Source: Thermaceae bacterium (GTDB lineage Bacteria > Deinococcota > Deinococci > Deinococcales > Thermaceae). From it: a stretch of DNA of 36,520 nucleotides. Shown in pieces: positions 26,356 through 33,894 of the stretch. Below the pieces are notes generated by a model. The model was not told the origin of the DNA and made no database searches. It saw nothing but the letters and a program-made list of their open reading frames with translations. The position numbers and the translations under genes are program-made. The number at the start of each line of letters is the position of its first letter. The stretch's first letter is position 1. The DNA lies in the NCBI GenBank assembly GCA_015478585.1, contig JADMIM010000030.1:1-36520 (forward strand), read 5' to 3'.

Positions 26356-27606
26356 CTATTTTTTGAGCAGCCCGTTCACCTCCTGGCAGACCCGACCCAG
26401 TTCCTCCTTGACATTTGCACCAGGGCGCAGCAGGCGGTCGAGATAGCGCACCACCACGTCGTTAATCTGGGCGAAGTTGGCGGGCACAAAAAAGGTTCTG
26501 GCCCCGGCCACCTGGCGGTTGACAGCCAGCTCGAGGCTCTTGGGGTTGAGTAGGGGATTGCTATTGAGGAAGGTCGAGGAGTTGAGCAAAATCCCTCGAG
26601 GCGGTGGGAAAAACTGCGCGGTGCGTTTCATGGCCGCAATCGAGGAGAGATACTCGAGGAAAGCCACCGCTTCTTTAGGATGCTTGGAGGCTGCAAACAC
26701 CACGTAACCCGCCTGCCCCAAAAGGGTGGTACGCCCGGCTGGCCCCGAGGGCATGGGAGCCACATCCCACTTGAAGTTCACCTGGCGCAGTTGGGCACTG
26801 TACGACACCTGATCGGCGTACATTCCCAGCCGCCCTGAGGCAAACGTGGCCTGTTCTCCGGGCCGAGGAGCCACCCCACCCTCGACCATCCCTTGAGCCA
26901 GTTGCCAGGCTTGTACGCTGCCTTGGCTATCCAGGGCACAAGCCGTGAGGTTTTTGTTGAAAACATCCCCACCGTAGGCATACATAGTGCTCAGGATGGC
27001 TCCAGCCCAAAGCTGGGGGTCAGGCCGAAACAGACTGGCCCCGTAGACCCCTGGGTCGGCCTTCTTGATGGCCTCAGCCGCTTTGAGAAAAGTCTCATAG
27101 TTCCACTGGTTCTGCGCGAGGTATTCCTGTGGCGTAGGCAGGCCAGCTTTGGCGAATAAATCCTTGTTGTAGTACAAGAAAATAGGCGAGAAGGAAAAGG
27201 GCAGTCCATAAAGCCCATCGCCCCTGCTCCACAGCACCAGCGAGGTAGGCGCATAATCGCTGAGAATCAACTGGGAATCGGCATTTACATAAGGCCGAAG
27301 GTTGAGCAAGGCTTTGTTTTCTAAGTAGCCTGGCAGCGCCCGCTCGGCCACCCAGCCCACATCGGGTGCGTTTCCTCCGGCAATTGATACCGCGATTTTT
27401 TGGTCGTAGCCGCCAAAAGGCGCGGTTTCTACGTCCACCTTCACCCCTGGGTGCTGTTTGCCATACTCGGCGGCCAAGTTCTGGAGCAGGGTCAGGGCAT
27501 CCCCTCCAGCCCAGGTAGTAAAGCGCAGCGTAACCTGCTCCTGGGCTGCTGCGCTTCCCAGAACACCCAAAACTACCCCCAACAACCAACCAACCACATG
27601 CTTCAT
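26356..27606 (-). CDS. Extracellular sugar-binding protein of an ABC transporter (family 1)
   Basis: 416 residues. A Sec signal peptide (MKHVVGWLLGVVLGVLGSAAAQ) with no lipobox Cys, so probably free or anchored differently in the periplasm. Typical family 1 pattern: TLRFTTWAGGDALTLLQNLA, PGVKVDV, NAPDVGWV, GLYGLPFSFSPIFLYYNKDL with FAKAGLP, KHPKEAVAFLEYLSS, and the C-terminal EVNGLLKK. It captures the sugar for the two permeases downstream. ATG 27604-27606 has a strong ribosome-binding site (AGGAGG). It lies 30 bp after the LacI gene in one transcript. The ligand cannot be named; the araD neighbour points to a pentose or a pentose-containing glycan. Confidence 0.93.
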   Translation of the reverse strand: MKHVVGWLLGVVLGVLGSAAAQEQVTLRFTTWAGGDALTLLQNLAAEYGKQHPGVKVDVETAPFGGYDQKIAVSIAGGNAPDVGWVAERALPGYLENKALLNLRPYVNADSQLILSDYAPTSLVLWSRGDGLYGLPFSFSPIFLYYNKDLFAKAGLPTPQEYLAQNQWNYETFLKAAEAIKKADPGVYGASLFRPDPQLWAGAILSTMYAYGGDVFNKNLTACALDSQGSVQAWQLAQGMVEGGVAPRPGEQATFASGRLGMYADQVSYSAQLRQVNFKWDVAPMPSGPAGRTTLLGQAGYVVFAASKHPKEAVAFLEYLSSIAAMKRTAQFFPPPRGILLNSSTFLNSNPLLNPKSLELAVNRQVAGARTFFVPANFAQINDVVVRYLDRLLRPGANVKEELGRVCQEVNGLLKK

Positions 27607-27636
27607 AGGTTCCTCCTCGAGATCAACCGCTCCACT

Positions 27637-28716
27637 TCATTGCGAAGTAGGTCGTGGCTTTGGATGCCGGGGTGGGCCGATGGTGCTTCCCGGAGTCTGA
27701 GTACAAGGCAGCAGCAGCCGGTAAGGGCCGGTCTGAGGAGGGCTTTCCATGCGCTTTAGCAGCAGCCGAACGGCCTCGGCCCCCATCTCCTGGCGGGGAA
27801 TACAAAAGGTGGTGAGTTCGGCGGTAAGGTGCGGGGCTCCAGCCACGTCACCCAGGGTGGCCACCGAAAGGTCTCGAGGCACTTGCTTGCCGAGTTTTCG
27901 GGCTGCCTCCACGATGCGTAGGGCCAACCCTGGGCGTTCGCTGATAATCGCGGTTATCCCTCGAGCCAACCAACCCTCCAAGGGCTGCAAATCGGCCTCC
28001 TCTTCCAGTGGCACTATCGAGGATTCATCCAACTTCACCCCCCGTTTGACAAATGCCTGGCGGTAGCCCGCCTCCCGATCCTGACTGGATTCACTGGTCT
28101 GAGGAACCTTCAAGTAGAGCAGACGGCGATGGCCCAGGTCTAACAAACGATTTATTATCTCCGCGGTAGCCGCGGCATAATCGGCGGCCACGTAAGAAAT
28201 TTCCGCACCGGACACCTCTCGGCGGCCTACATAGACAAACGCAAACCCCTCTTGCTGCAAGCGGGCGAGTTCGTCGCGGTCGCTGTATTGGCCCAGCAGC
28301 ACCGCACCGTCGGCAAGCTGTAAGCGATTGACCCCCTCGAGAAATACCTTGCGGCGTTTGGAGGCATCGGTTTGGGTGAAGAGCAGCAGATCGTAGCCTT
28401 GGCTTTCGGCTTCGTGTTCGATGCCCAGCAGAAAAGGGTAGAAAAAGTCGTGCTGCTCGAGGGGAAAGATGGCTTCGTAGGTGAACACCCCCAACAGCCG
28501 GTTTTGTCCCCCAGCCAGACTGCGGGCTACGGGGTTGGGCACATAGCCCAGGTCACGAATAGCCTGCCAGACCCGCTCTTGCGTCTGCTGGCTGATACGC
28601 ACGTTACCCTCGAGTCGTCCATTGAGCACCAGCGAAACAATAGCTGTAGAAACCCCAGCCCGCTTAGCCACATCGCTCTGGCGTGGTTTTCGGGTGAGTC
28701 GGTTGAGGTTTTCCAT
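27637..28716 (-). CDS. LacI-family transcriptional regulator
   Basis: 359 residues. The N-terminal helix-turn-helix is QSDVAKRAGVSTAIVSLVLN with the hinge helix NPVARSLAGG, followed by a periplasmic-binding-like effector domain (LLGVFTYEAIFP, GYDLLLFTQT, DGAVLLGQYSD, FVYVGRREVSG). It should repress the transport operon and possibly the divergent araD until the sugar or its derivative binds. ATG 28714-28716; no clear ribosome-binding site. Its promoter (TTGACC-17-TACCAT) and a LacI-like operator lie upstream in the 138-bp gap to araD. First gene of the minus-strand transport operon, so it is autoregulated if the operator is real. Confidence 0.93.
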   Translation of the reverse strand: MENLNRLTRKPRQSDVAKRAGVSTAIVSLVLNGRLEGNVRISQQTQERVWQAIRDLGYVPNPVARSLAGGQNRLLGVFTYEAIFPLEQHDFFYPFLLGIEHEAESQGYDLLLFTQTDASKRRKVFLEGVNRLQLADGAVLLGQYSDRDELARLQQEGFAFVYVGRREVSGAEISYVAADYAAATAEIINRLLDLGHRRLLYLKVPQTSESSQDREAGYRQAFVKRGVKLDESSIVPLEEEADLQPLEGWLARGITAIISERPGLALRIVEAARKLGKQVPRDLSVATLGDVAGAPHLTAELTTFCIPRQEMGAEAVRLLLKRMESPPQTGPYRLLLPCTQTPGSTIGPPRHPKPRPTSQ

Positions 28717-28742
28717 AGCACCGATGCCGCCATAGGTAGATG

Positions 28743-28797
28743 ATAAACCGCTTTAGGTTATGCGCTTTATGGTAAGTAGATTCTGGTTATGGGTCAA
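28743..28797 (-). promoter_or_regulatory. Promoter and candidate LacI operator between lacI-like and araD genes
   Basis: Minus-strand boxes TTGACC (28792-28797) and TACCAT (28769-28774) are 17 nt apart. Just downstream AAACCGCTTT (28745-28754) has the central CG and flanking AAA/TTT of LacI-type operators. CGCTTTA is repeated 14 bp apart (two heptad periods). TATAGC at 28805-28810 could serve araD on the other strand. Confidence 0.45.
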
Positions 28798-28854
28798 TAG
28801 CTGATATAGCGGGCATCCCTTATGGGCACTCCAGCCTGTCGTAAACTTGGAGGT

Positions 28855-29571
28855 GTGAACATCCAGGAACTGCGCGAACAGGCCCTCGAGGCCAACCTAG
28901 CCCTGCCCCAGCACGGCTTGGTGGTTTTTACCTGGGGCAATGCCTCGGCCTACGACCCCGCTACCGACCTGCTCGCCATAAAGCCGAGCGGCGTGGATTA
29001 CAAAAACCTCACCTTAGAAAGCCTGGTGGTGCTCGAGGTCTCGAGCGGCAGAATAGTCGAGGGCAGCCTCAAGCCCTCGTCCGACACCCCAACCCACCTC
29101 GTCCTGGCGAGGGAATTCGGGGTAGGGGGTATCGTCCACACCCACTCCCGCTATGCCGCAGCTTGGGCACAAGCCGGACTGGACTTACCCTGTTACGGCA
29201 CCACCCAAGCCGACTACTTTGTGGGCACCATTCCCTGTACCCGAAGCCTCAACCCAGAAGAAATCGAAGCTGGATACGAGCACCACACGGGTCTGGTCAT
29301 TGTAGAGGAGTTTCGGCGGCGGCAGCTCGACCCGGCGGATATTCCAGCGGTGCTGCTGCGCAACCATGCCTCTTTTGTATGGGGCAATAGCCCGCATGAG
29401 GCTGTCCACAACGCGGTAGTACTCGAAGAAGTGGCCCAGATGGCTCTGTATTCCCGGCTTCTCAATCCCAGTCTGAGCGAAATACCTCGAGCCCTGCTGG
29501 ACAAACACTACACCCGCAAACACGGCCCCCACGCCTATTACGGGCAGGACAAGGATAGCCAGCAGTTATGA
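28855..29571 (+). CDS. araD: L-ribulose-5-phosphate 4-epimerase
   Basis: 238 residues from GTG 28855. Class II aldolase-fold enzyme converting L-ribulose-5-phosphate to D-xylulose-5-phosphate by retro-aldol chemistry on a divalent metal. With this start, metal ligands fall at His95, His97 and His171 and the acidic residues at Asp77 and Asp120, essentially the numbering of E. coli AraD. Motifs GNAS, KPSG, SSDTPTH, HTHS, TTQADY and NHASFVWG are present, and the end KHGPHAYYGQ is typical. An in-frame ATG at 28822 would add 11 unrelated residues; the GGAGGT next to the GTG is unusually close. Divergent from the LacI/ABC operon and probably co-regulated. UlaF/SgbE-type roles are possible alternatives. 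Confidence 0.88.
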   Translation: MNIQELREQALEANLALPQHGLVVFTWGNASAYDPATDLLAIKPSGVDYKNLTLESLVVLEVSSGRIVEGSLKPSSDTPTHLVLAREFGVGGIVHTHSRYAAAWAQAGLDLPCYGTTQADYFVGTIPCTRSLNPEEIEAGYEHHTGLVIVEEFRRRQLDPADIPAVLLRNHASFVWGNSPHEAVHNAVVLEEVAQMALYSRLLNPSLSEIPRALLDKHYTRKHGPHAYYGQDKDSQQL

Positions 29572-29591
29572 AGACCGTACCCAATTGCACT

Positions 29592-29670
29592 GGCACAGGG
29601 TGTTCATAGCCAAGGCTATAATCCCCCAGAAACACCCTTGCACTCCTGGTTCAGGCTGTATAGCCTTCCC
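29592..29670. terminator. Stem-loop cluster between convergent araD and Gfo/Idh genes
   Basis: AGGGTGTT (29597-29604) pairs with AACACCCT (29631-29638) around an inner ATAGCC/GGCTAT hairpin. Another small hairpin, AGGCT-GTAT-AGCCT, follows. It sits between two convergent stops, so bidirectional termination is plausible, but there is no U-tract. Confidence 0.4.
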
Positions 29671-29692
29671 GGCACTGTTAGTGGCTTGTACC

Positions 29693-30655
29693 CTACCGCG
29701 CCATCACCGGCTGCAAGGCGGCAGAGAGTTCTAAGGCCAGCTCGAGGGCCAGCAAATCGTCTTCCAGCGTGACCAGGGGCGGCTCGCCCTTTTGAATGCG
29801 GTCTACAAAATGTTTTAGCTGGCGGCGCAGGGGGTTGTCGTTGTTAAAGGCCGTGCGTTCGACTTGCACCTGGGTGCGCCCGTTGGGTTCGGCCTTGTCG
29901 GGGTCGGGAACCGACAGCGGAGCACGGTGTAGCGAGAGTTCGGTGAACTCGCTGTTGAAATCCAGGCGCAATACTTCGCCAGGCTGGGTGATGGTCAGGC
30001 TGCGCTCGGCCATGGGAGAAATACGGCTAGCTGTAAATAGCGCCCTGGCCCCCGAGGGAAAGTCCAGCACAGCCTGGGCGTACTCATCGAGGCCATCCAC
30101 CTGGCGGCCCACCACCGTGTAGCGCTGGGGGCGCTCCTTGAGCAGCAATAAAACCAGATCCAGGTCGTGGATCATCAGGTCGAGCACCACCCCGATATCG
30201 CGGATACGGCGGTTGTTGCCTACCCGCCGGGCCTCGAGCACCCAGGGGCCCCGCACCAGTTGCATCAAGTCGGAGACAGCCCGGTAAAAACGCACGATAT
30301 GGCCCACCTGGAAAATCAAACTCTTGCGCTCGGCGATGCGCACCAGCTCGCGGGCCTCACTGGCGGTGCGGGTCATGGGCTTTTCCAGCAATACGTGTAC
30401 CCCGGCCTCGAGAAACATCCGGGCTTGGGCATAGTGATAAGAAGTGGGCGAGGCAATGGAAACCGCCTGTACCTTGCCCAGCAAATCCTCAGGGCTGGAG
30501 AAGGCGGGCACCTCGAGGTCTTGCTCGATGGCCGCTTGCCTAAAGGGGTCAGGGTCGGCTACACCGACCAGTTGTATGCCTGGGAGCCCTGCATAGACTT
30601 GAGCGTGGTAGGTACCCATGACCCCCACGCCCACAACGCCGACTTTTAGCTCCAT
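29693..30655 (-). CDS. Gfo/Idh/MocA-family NAD(P)-dependent oxidoreductase
   Basis: 320 residues. The N-terminal Rossmann motif is VGVVGVGVMGTYHAQVY. The family EKP signature is in HVLLEKPMTRTASEA (the Lys is catalytic). The C-terminal half is the alpha/beta substrate domain with DLMIHDLDLVLLLL carrying the conserved His-Asp pair. Such enzymes oxidise or reduce sugar hydroxyls, often on UDP-sugars. It follows mreB-lpxD-lpxC in the same orientation, 110 bp after lpxC, with GGAG before the ATG at 30653-30655. In several LPS producers a Gfo/Idh gene sits among lpx genes, and GnnA makes a 3-keto UDP-GlcNAc for amide-linked lipid A. A GnnA-like role is conjecture; sugar catabolism with the araD group is the alternative. 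Confidence 0.88.
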   Translation of the reverse strand: MELKVGVVGVGVMGTYHAQVYAGLPGIQLVGVADPDPFRQAAIEQDLEVPAFSSPEDLLGKVQAVSIASPTSYHYAQARMFLEAGVHVLLEKPMTRTASEARELVRIAERKSLIFQVGHIVRFYRAVSDLMQLVRGPWVLEARRVGNNRRIRDIGVVLDLMIHDLDLVLLLLKERPQRYTVVGRQVDGLDEYAQAVLDFPSGARALFTASRISPMAERSLTITQPGEVLRLDFNSEFTELSLHRAPLSVPDPDKAEPNGRTQVQVERTAFNNDNPLRRQLKHFVDRIQKGEPPLVTLEDDLLALELALELSAALQPVMAR

Positions 30656-30765
30656 AGTTTCTCCGTAACGGTCAAACCCCCCGCGTCCTGAGCAGGATGA
30701 TACACCTTAATACCTGTCTCTCATCAAGGTCACGGTATCGGATATATCTGAAGGCAGCCTGAAAG

Positions 30766-31530
30766 TCAGGTCAAGGGGGGTTGCAAAAGTTTGGCTAGGT
30801 CTACGTGCAGCCGGTGGGAGCCTCGGTGGACGATAAAGCGCCCACAGTACGGCACTCCTGCCAGATAAAGGTCGCCCAGAAAATCCAGGGCCTTGTGCCT
30901 CACCGGCTCCTGAAGCATACGAGGAGGATTAAGCGGCTCGGTATCCCCAAAGACCAGAGCGTTCTGGAGTGAGGCCCCCTGAATGAGCCCCCTCGAGCGG
31001 AGTGCGTCAAGCTCACTGAGAAAGCCAAAAGTGCGGGCCGAGGCCAACTCGCTCAGGGCTGTCGGCGGACACTCCACTTGCTGATAGCCAATTTTGCGGT
31101 GCGAAAAGGCTATCGTAACCAGCAGGGAAAACGCCTGGGCGGGATGGGCCAAGACGGTGCTGCGCCCCTCCTCGACCCGCAGGCTGGTCTCGAGCGGCTG
31201 GGGTGGGATGGGCGTGGACGCGAAGGAACTCAAAGCCTCGAGCCATTCCTTGGCGCTGCCATCGAGAATCGGGATTTCTGGCCCAGAAACCTCGATCAGC
31301 AAGCCCTCCCAGATGTCCCGAATAAAGAGCGCCGCCAACAGATGCTCTACCGTCATCAGCCGCACCCCTCCCAAACCCAGCACCGTGCAACGGGCGGTGT
31401 CCAGGACGTGGGTGGATAAAGGCCGAAACTCGGTGTTTTGCACCCGAAAACGCACTGGCCCCGGCTCGGGGTGTAAGCGAAGAGTCGTCTTCTGGCCCGT
31501 ATGCAAACCGATTCCGGCAATCTCAATCAT
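30766..31530 (-). CDS. lpxC: UDP-3-O-acyl-N-acetylglucosamine deacetylase LpxC
   Basis: 254 residues, shorter than E. coli LpxC (305) because the inserts are trimmed. Catalyses the committed zinc-dependent deacetylation of lipid A synthesis in the cytoplasm. The active site is intact: TVEHLLAAL with Glu62-His63, RHKALDFLGDL with His212 and Asp216, and GSHRLHVDLAKLL with His239. Spacing between the His/Asp ligands and the final His equals that of E. coli (4 and 27 residues). ARTFGFLSEL and GASLQNALVF are further hallmarks. ATG 31528-31530 overlaps the end of lpxD by 8 bp, showing translational coupling. It is the single-domain form, not the LpxC/FabZ fusion. Confidence 0.95.
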   Translation of the reverse strand: MIEIAGIGLHTGQKTTLRLHPEPGPVRFRVQNTEFRPLSTHVLDTARCTVLGLGGVRLMTVEHLLAALFIRDIWEGLLIEVSGPEIPILDGSAKEWLEALSSFASTPIPPQPLETSLRVEEGRSTVLAHPAQAFSLLVTIAFSHRKIGYQQVECPPTALSELASARTFGFLSELDALRSRGLIQGASLQNALVFGDTEPLNPPRMLQEPVRHKALDFLGDLYLAGVPYCGRFIVHRGSHRLHVDLAKLLQPPLT

Positions 31531-32515
31531 CCTGCGACCTCAACAATGTCCGTAGTTTGCGCTCGACTCCCAGCAGCCAGTCCAGCAGGGCCAGCCGCCG
31601 CCAATGCTCGCGCACCGGGCGAGCCAGCATAGCTCCGGCCCAGGTTTCCCCCGCCGGAACATCCTTGGAAATACCACTTCCCGCAGCAATTCGCGCCCCT
31701 TTACCAATACGCACGTGATCCGCCACCATCACCTGCGCACCCATCAGCACACCGTCCTCGAGCACCACACTGCCCGCCAGACCGCTGCTGCCCACCATCA
31801 CCACCCCTCGACCAATCTGAACATTGTGACCAATTTGCGTTACGTCGCCAATTTTGCTGTGGGCACCGATGCGGGTTTCGCCTACCAGGCTGCGCTGCAC
31901 CACGCTGGCCGCCCCCAGTTCAACGCTTTCCTCGAGCACCACCCTGCCACTATGCGGCAAACGTTGGCCCTCCTGAAAACCAAACCCCAGCGTTCCTAGA
32001 ATCGCACCCGAGCCAATCCAGCAGCCTGGGCCAACTATGGTTTGGCGATACAGGGTGACTCTGGGCTCCAGCACGGCCCCCTCCCCCACTTCGGCTCCTT
32101 CGCCCACGTAGCAGTAAGCCCCTATCACCGCTTGGGACAAAACCCTCGCTCCAGAGCATACGTAGCTGTAGGCCCCTATAGAGGCAGTGGGGGCAACCTC
32201 GGACTCAGCCTCGAGGGTAGCGGTGGGATGAACCCCCTGCTTTGCCTGGCGCGGGGCATCGAACAGCTCGAGCACTTTGGGCCAAACCTTAGCCACGTCA
32301 GGCACGCGAATCCGGCTCACACCATCGGGACAGAGGGCGTTCTCAGCCAGCAGTAAGGCTGCCCCGCTCGAGAGCGCTGTCTCCAGAAAACGATCTTCTC
32401 GCACCACCACCAGTTGCCCAGGTTGGGCCGTTTCAGGCGCAGCCAGATGGGAAACCTCGAGGTCAGGCCCCTCGAGGTAGCCTGCGATTTGGGCAGCGAC
32501 TTGGGAAAGTCTCAT
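31523..32515 (-). CDS. lpxD: UDP-3-O-(3-hydroxyacyl)glucosamine N-acyltransferase LpxD
   Basis: 330 residues, normal length. A trimeric left-handed parallel beta-helix acyltransferase that adds the N-linked acyl chain after LpxC. The N-terminal uridine-binding domain (LSQVAAQIAGYLEG) precedes about 20 hexapeptide repeats such as IGAYSYV, VGEGAEVGEGAVLEP, IGHNVQIGRGVVMVG and VLMGAQVMVADHVRIGKGAR. The GTLGFGFQEG segment holds the acyl/nucleotide-binding Phe-Gly-Phe motif and the IGHNVQIG loop supplies the catalytic His. The C-terminal helices follow (AMLARPVREHWRR). The ATG at 32513-32515 lies inside a heptad repeat array; no ribosome-binding site is seen. Downstream of mreB, overlapping lpxC by 8 bp. 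Confidence 0.93.
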   Translation of the reverse strand: MRLSQVAAQIAGYLEGPDLEVSHLAAPETAQPGQLVVVREDRFLETALSSGAALLLAENALCPDGVSRIRVPDVAKVWPKVLELFDAPRQAKQGVHPTATLEAESEVAPTASIGAYSYVCSGARVLSQAVIGAYCYVGEGAEVGEGAVLEPRVTLYRQTIVGPGCWIGSGAILGTLGFGFQEGQRLPHSGRVVLEESVELGAASVVQRSLVGETRIGAHSKIGDVTQIGHNVQIGRGVVMVGSSGLAGSVVLEDGVLMGAQVMVADHVRIGKGARIAAGSGISKDVPAGETWAGAMLARPVREHWRRLALLDWLLGVERKLRTLLRSQDD

Positions 32516-32599
32516 GTCTCATGTCCCGAGTCGCAGGTCAAACCTTGCTTTTGGCTTGTGACCTGCGACCTGCGACTTGCGACCCTACTCAACGCTTGA
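32509..32599. repeat. Heptad array joining mreB and lpxD
   Basis: Thirteen contiguous 7-bp units: GTCTCAT twice, GTCCCGA, GTCGCAG, GTCAAAC, CTTGCTT, TTGGCTT, GTGACCT, GCGACCT, GCGACTT, GCGACCC, TACTCAA, CGCTTGA. GTCGCAGGTCA (32530-32540) and TGACCTGCGAC (32559-32569) are perfect 11-bp inverted arms. The array covers the lpxD start codon at one end and the last codons and stop of mreB at the other. Confidence 0.9.
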
Positions 32600-33635
32600 G
32601 CACATTATCCGAAGTCACCAGCGCGTCGCGCAGCACGTGCAGCATATCCAGAGCCTTACCCGTGCCCAGGGCTACGGCCTCGACGGCATTCTCGGCCACC
32701 ACCACCGGCACACCAGTGGCCTCTTGCAGCATGATGTCTAGGTTGCGCAGCAGTGAACCGCCACCGGTCAGCAAAATGCCCCGGTCTATGATGTCGGCAA
32801 CCAGCTCGGGCGGTGTCACTTCTAAAATACCTTTCACACCCTGCACGATTTTCTCCAAGGGTTCGCGCAGAGCTTCCACCACGTCCTCGGTGGAAACCTC
32901 GATACTCTTGGGTAGACCAGTAATTAGGTCGCGTCCCCGCACCTCGGCCAGAATATCCTGGTCGCCAGAAACCCGGCGGGCCGCGCCAATTTTGATTTTG
33001 AGTTCCTCGGCGGTACGCTCGCCAATCAGCAGGTTATATTTGCTGCGAATATGGCGAATGATGGAGTCGTCGAACTCGTTTCCGGCAATGCGCAAGCTGG
33101 TCGAGCGCACGATGCCGCCCAGCGAGATTACTGCGATATCCGAGGAGCCACCCCCGATATCCACCACCATGCTGCCCGTAGGCTCAGCAATTTTGATGCC
33201 CGCCCCGATGGCAGCCGCCAGGGGCTCGTCAATCAGGTAGGCCCGCTTGGCTCCGGCCTCCACGATGGCCTGCACCACCGCTCGCCGCTCCACTTCGGTC
33301 ACGCCCGAAGGCACTCCCACCATCACCTGGGGCCGGAAAAACCGCACCGGCGGTAACACTTTTTTGATAAACAGGGTGAGCATCCGCTCGGTGAGGGTGT
33401 AATCGGCGATTACCCCATCCTTGAGCGGCCTGGCAGCAATGATATTACCGGGGGTACGCCCCAACATCCGGTAGGCTTCGGCTCCGACAGCCTTAACCTC
33501 CTTGGAGCCCGAGACCATCGCAATCACTGAGGGTTCGCGCAGCACAATACCCTTGCCACGCATGTAAATCAGCACTGAAGCAGTACCGAGGTCTATACCA
33601 ACGTCTTCACCACGTAAGGAAAACAAACCAGCCAT
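32589..33635 (-). CDS. mreB: Rod-shape-determining actin homologue MreB
   Basis: 348 residues, full length. Forms membrane-associated filaments that position the elongasome. The first phosphate loop is VGIDLGTASVLIYMRGKGI, the second MVVDIGGGSSDIAVISLGGI, and the adenosine motif GILLTGGGSLLRNLD. The N-terminal MAGLFSLRGED lacks a long amphipathic helix but keeps hydrophobic residues. EPSVIAMV and PGNIIAARPLKDGVIADY are MreB hallmarks. ATG 33633-33635 lies 8 nt after a TACAAT -10 box, so the leader is almost absent. mreC and mreD are not adjacent; lpxD follows instead, an uncommon pairing that may couple envelope growth to lipid synthesis. Confidence 0.97.
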   Translation of the reverse strand: MAGLFSLRGEDVGIDLGTASVLIYMRGKGIVLREPSVIAMVSGSKEVKAVGAEAYRMLGRTPGNIIAARPLKDGVIADYTLTERMLTLFIKKVLPPVRFFRPQVMVGVPSGVTEVERRAVVQAIVEAGAKRAYLIDEPLAAAIGAGIKIAEPTGSMVVDIGGGSSDIAVISLGGIVRSTSLRIAGNEFDDSIIRHIRSKYNLLIGERTAEELKIKIGAARRVSGDQDILAEVRGRDLITGLPKSIEVSTEDVVEALREPLEKIVQGVKGILEVTPPELVADIIDRGILLTGGGSLLRNLDIMLQEATGVPVVVAENAVEAVALGTGKALDMLHVLRDALVTSDNVLKR

Positions 33636-33643
33636 AGCGTCCT

Positions 33644-33671
33644 ATTGTACCGGTTTAGGTGAGAAGGGCAA
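33644..33671 (-). promoter_or_regulatory. Promoter of the mreB-lpxD-lpxC group
   Basis: TTGCCC (33666-33671), 16-nt spacer, TACAAT (33644-33649), then 8 nt to the mreB ATG. Near-leaderless geometry. Confidence 0.6.
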
Positions 33672-33881
33672 GAATGAAAGGCCCGAGACCAAAACTTTTT
33701 CGACAATCCAAGTTGTTTGAGCATGCCATGCCCTGTATGGCGCAACTTAATTTGCTAGCCACAGGAAAATAGCGCGGTTTGAGGATTAAGGCTCAAGCAA
33801 ATCTCATGGTCACGCTTGGCTATGAGAACCAATCCATACGAAACCGAGATAGCCATAACGGTGTCTTAACCCAAGCGCTTT
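33672..33881. other. Intergenic region between mreB and the M3 peptidase gene
   Basis: No gene seen. AAGTTG (33709-33714) and CAACTT (33742-33747) flank an inner GCCAT/ATGGC pair, a possible folded segment of about 40 nt. No heptad periodicity here. Confidence 0.35.
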
Positions 33882-33894
33882 TATACTTGGGGCC
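33882..33894 (+). promoter_or_regulatory. Leaderless-type -10 of the M3 peptidase gene
   Basis: TATACT (33882-33887), then 7 nt (TGGGGCC) to ATG 33895. The -35 region is poorly matched. Confidence 0.45.
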
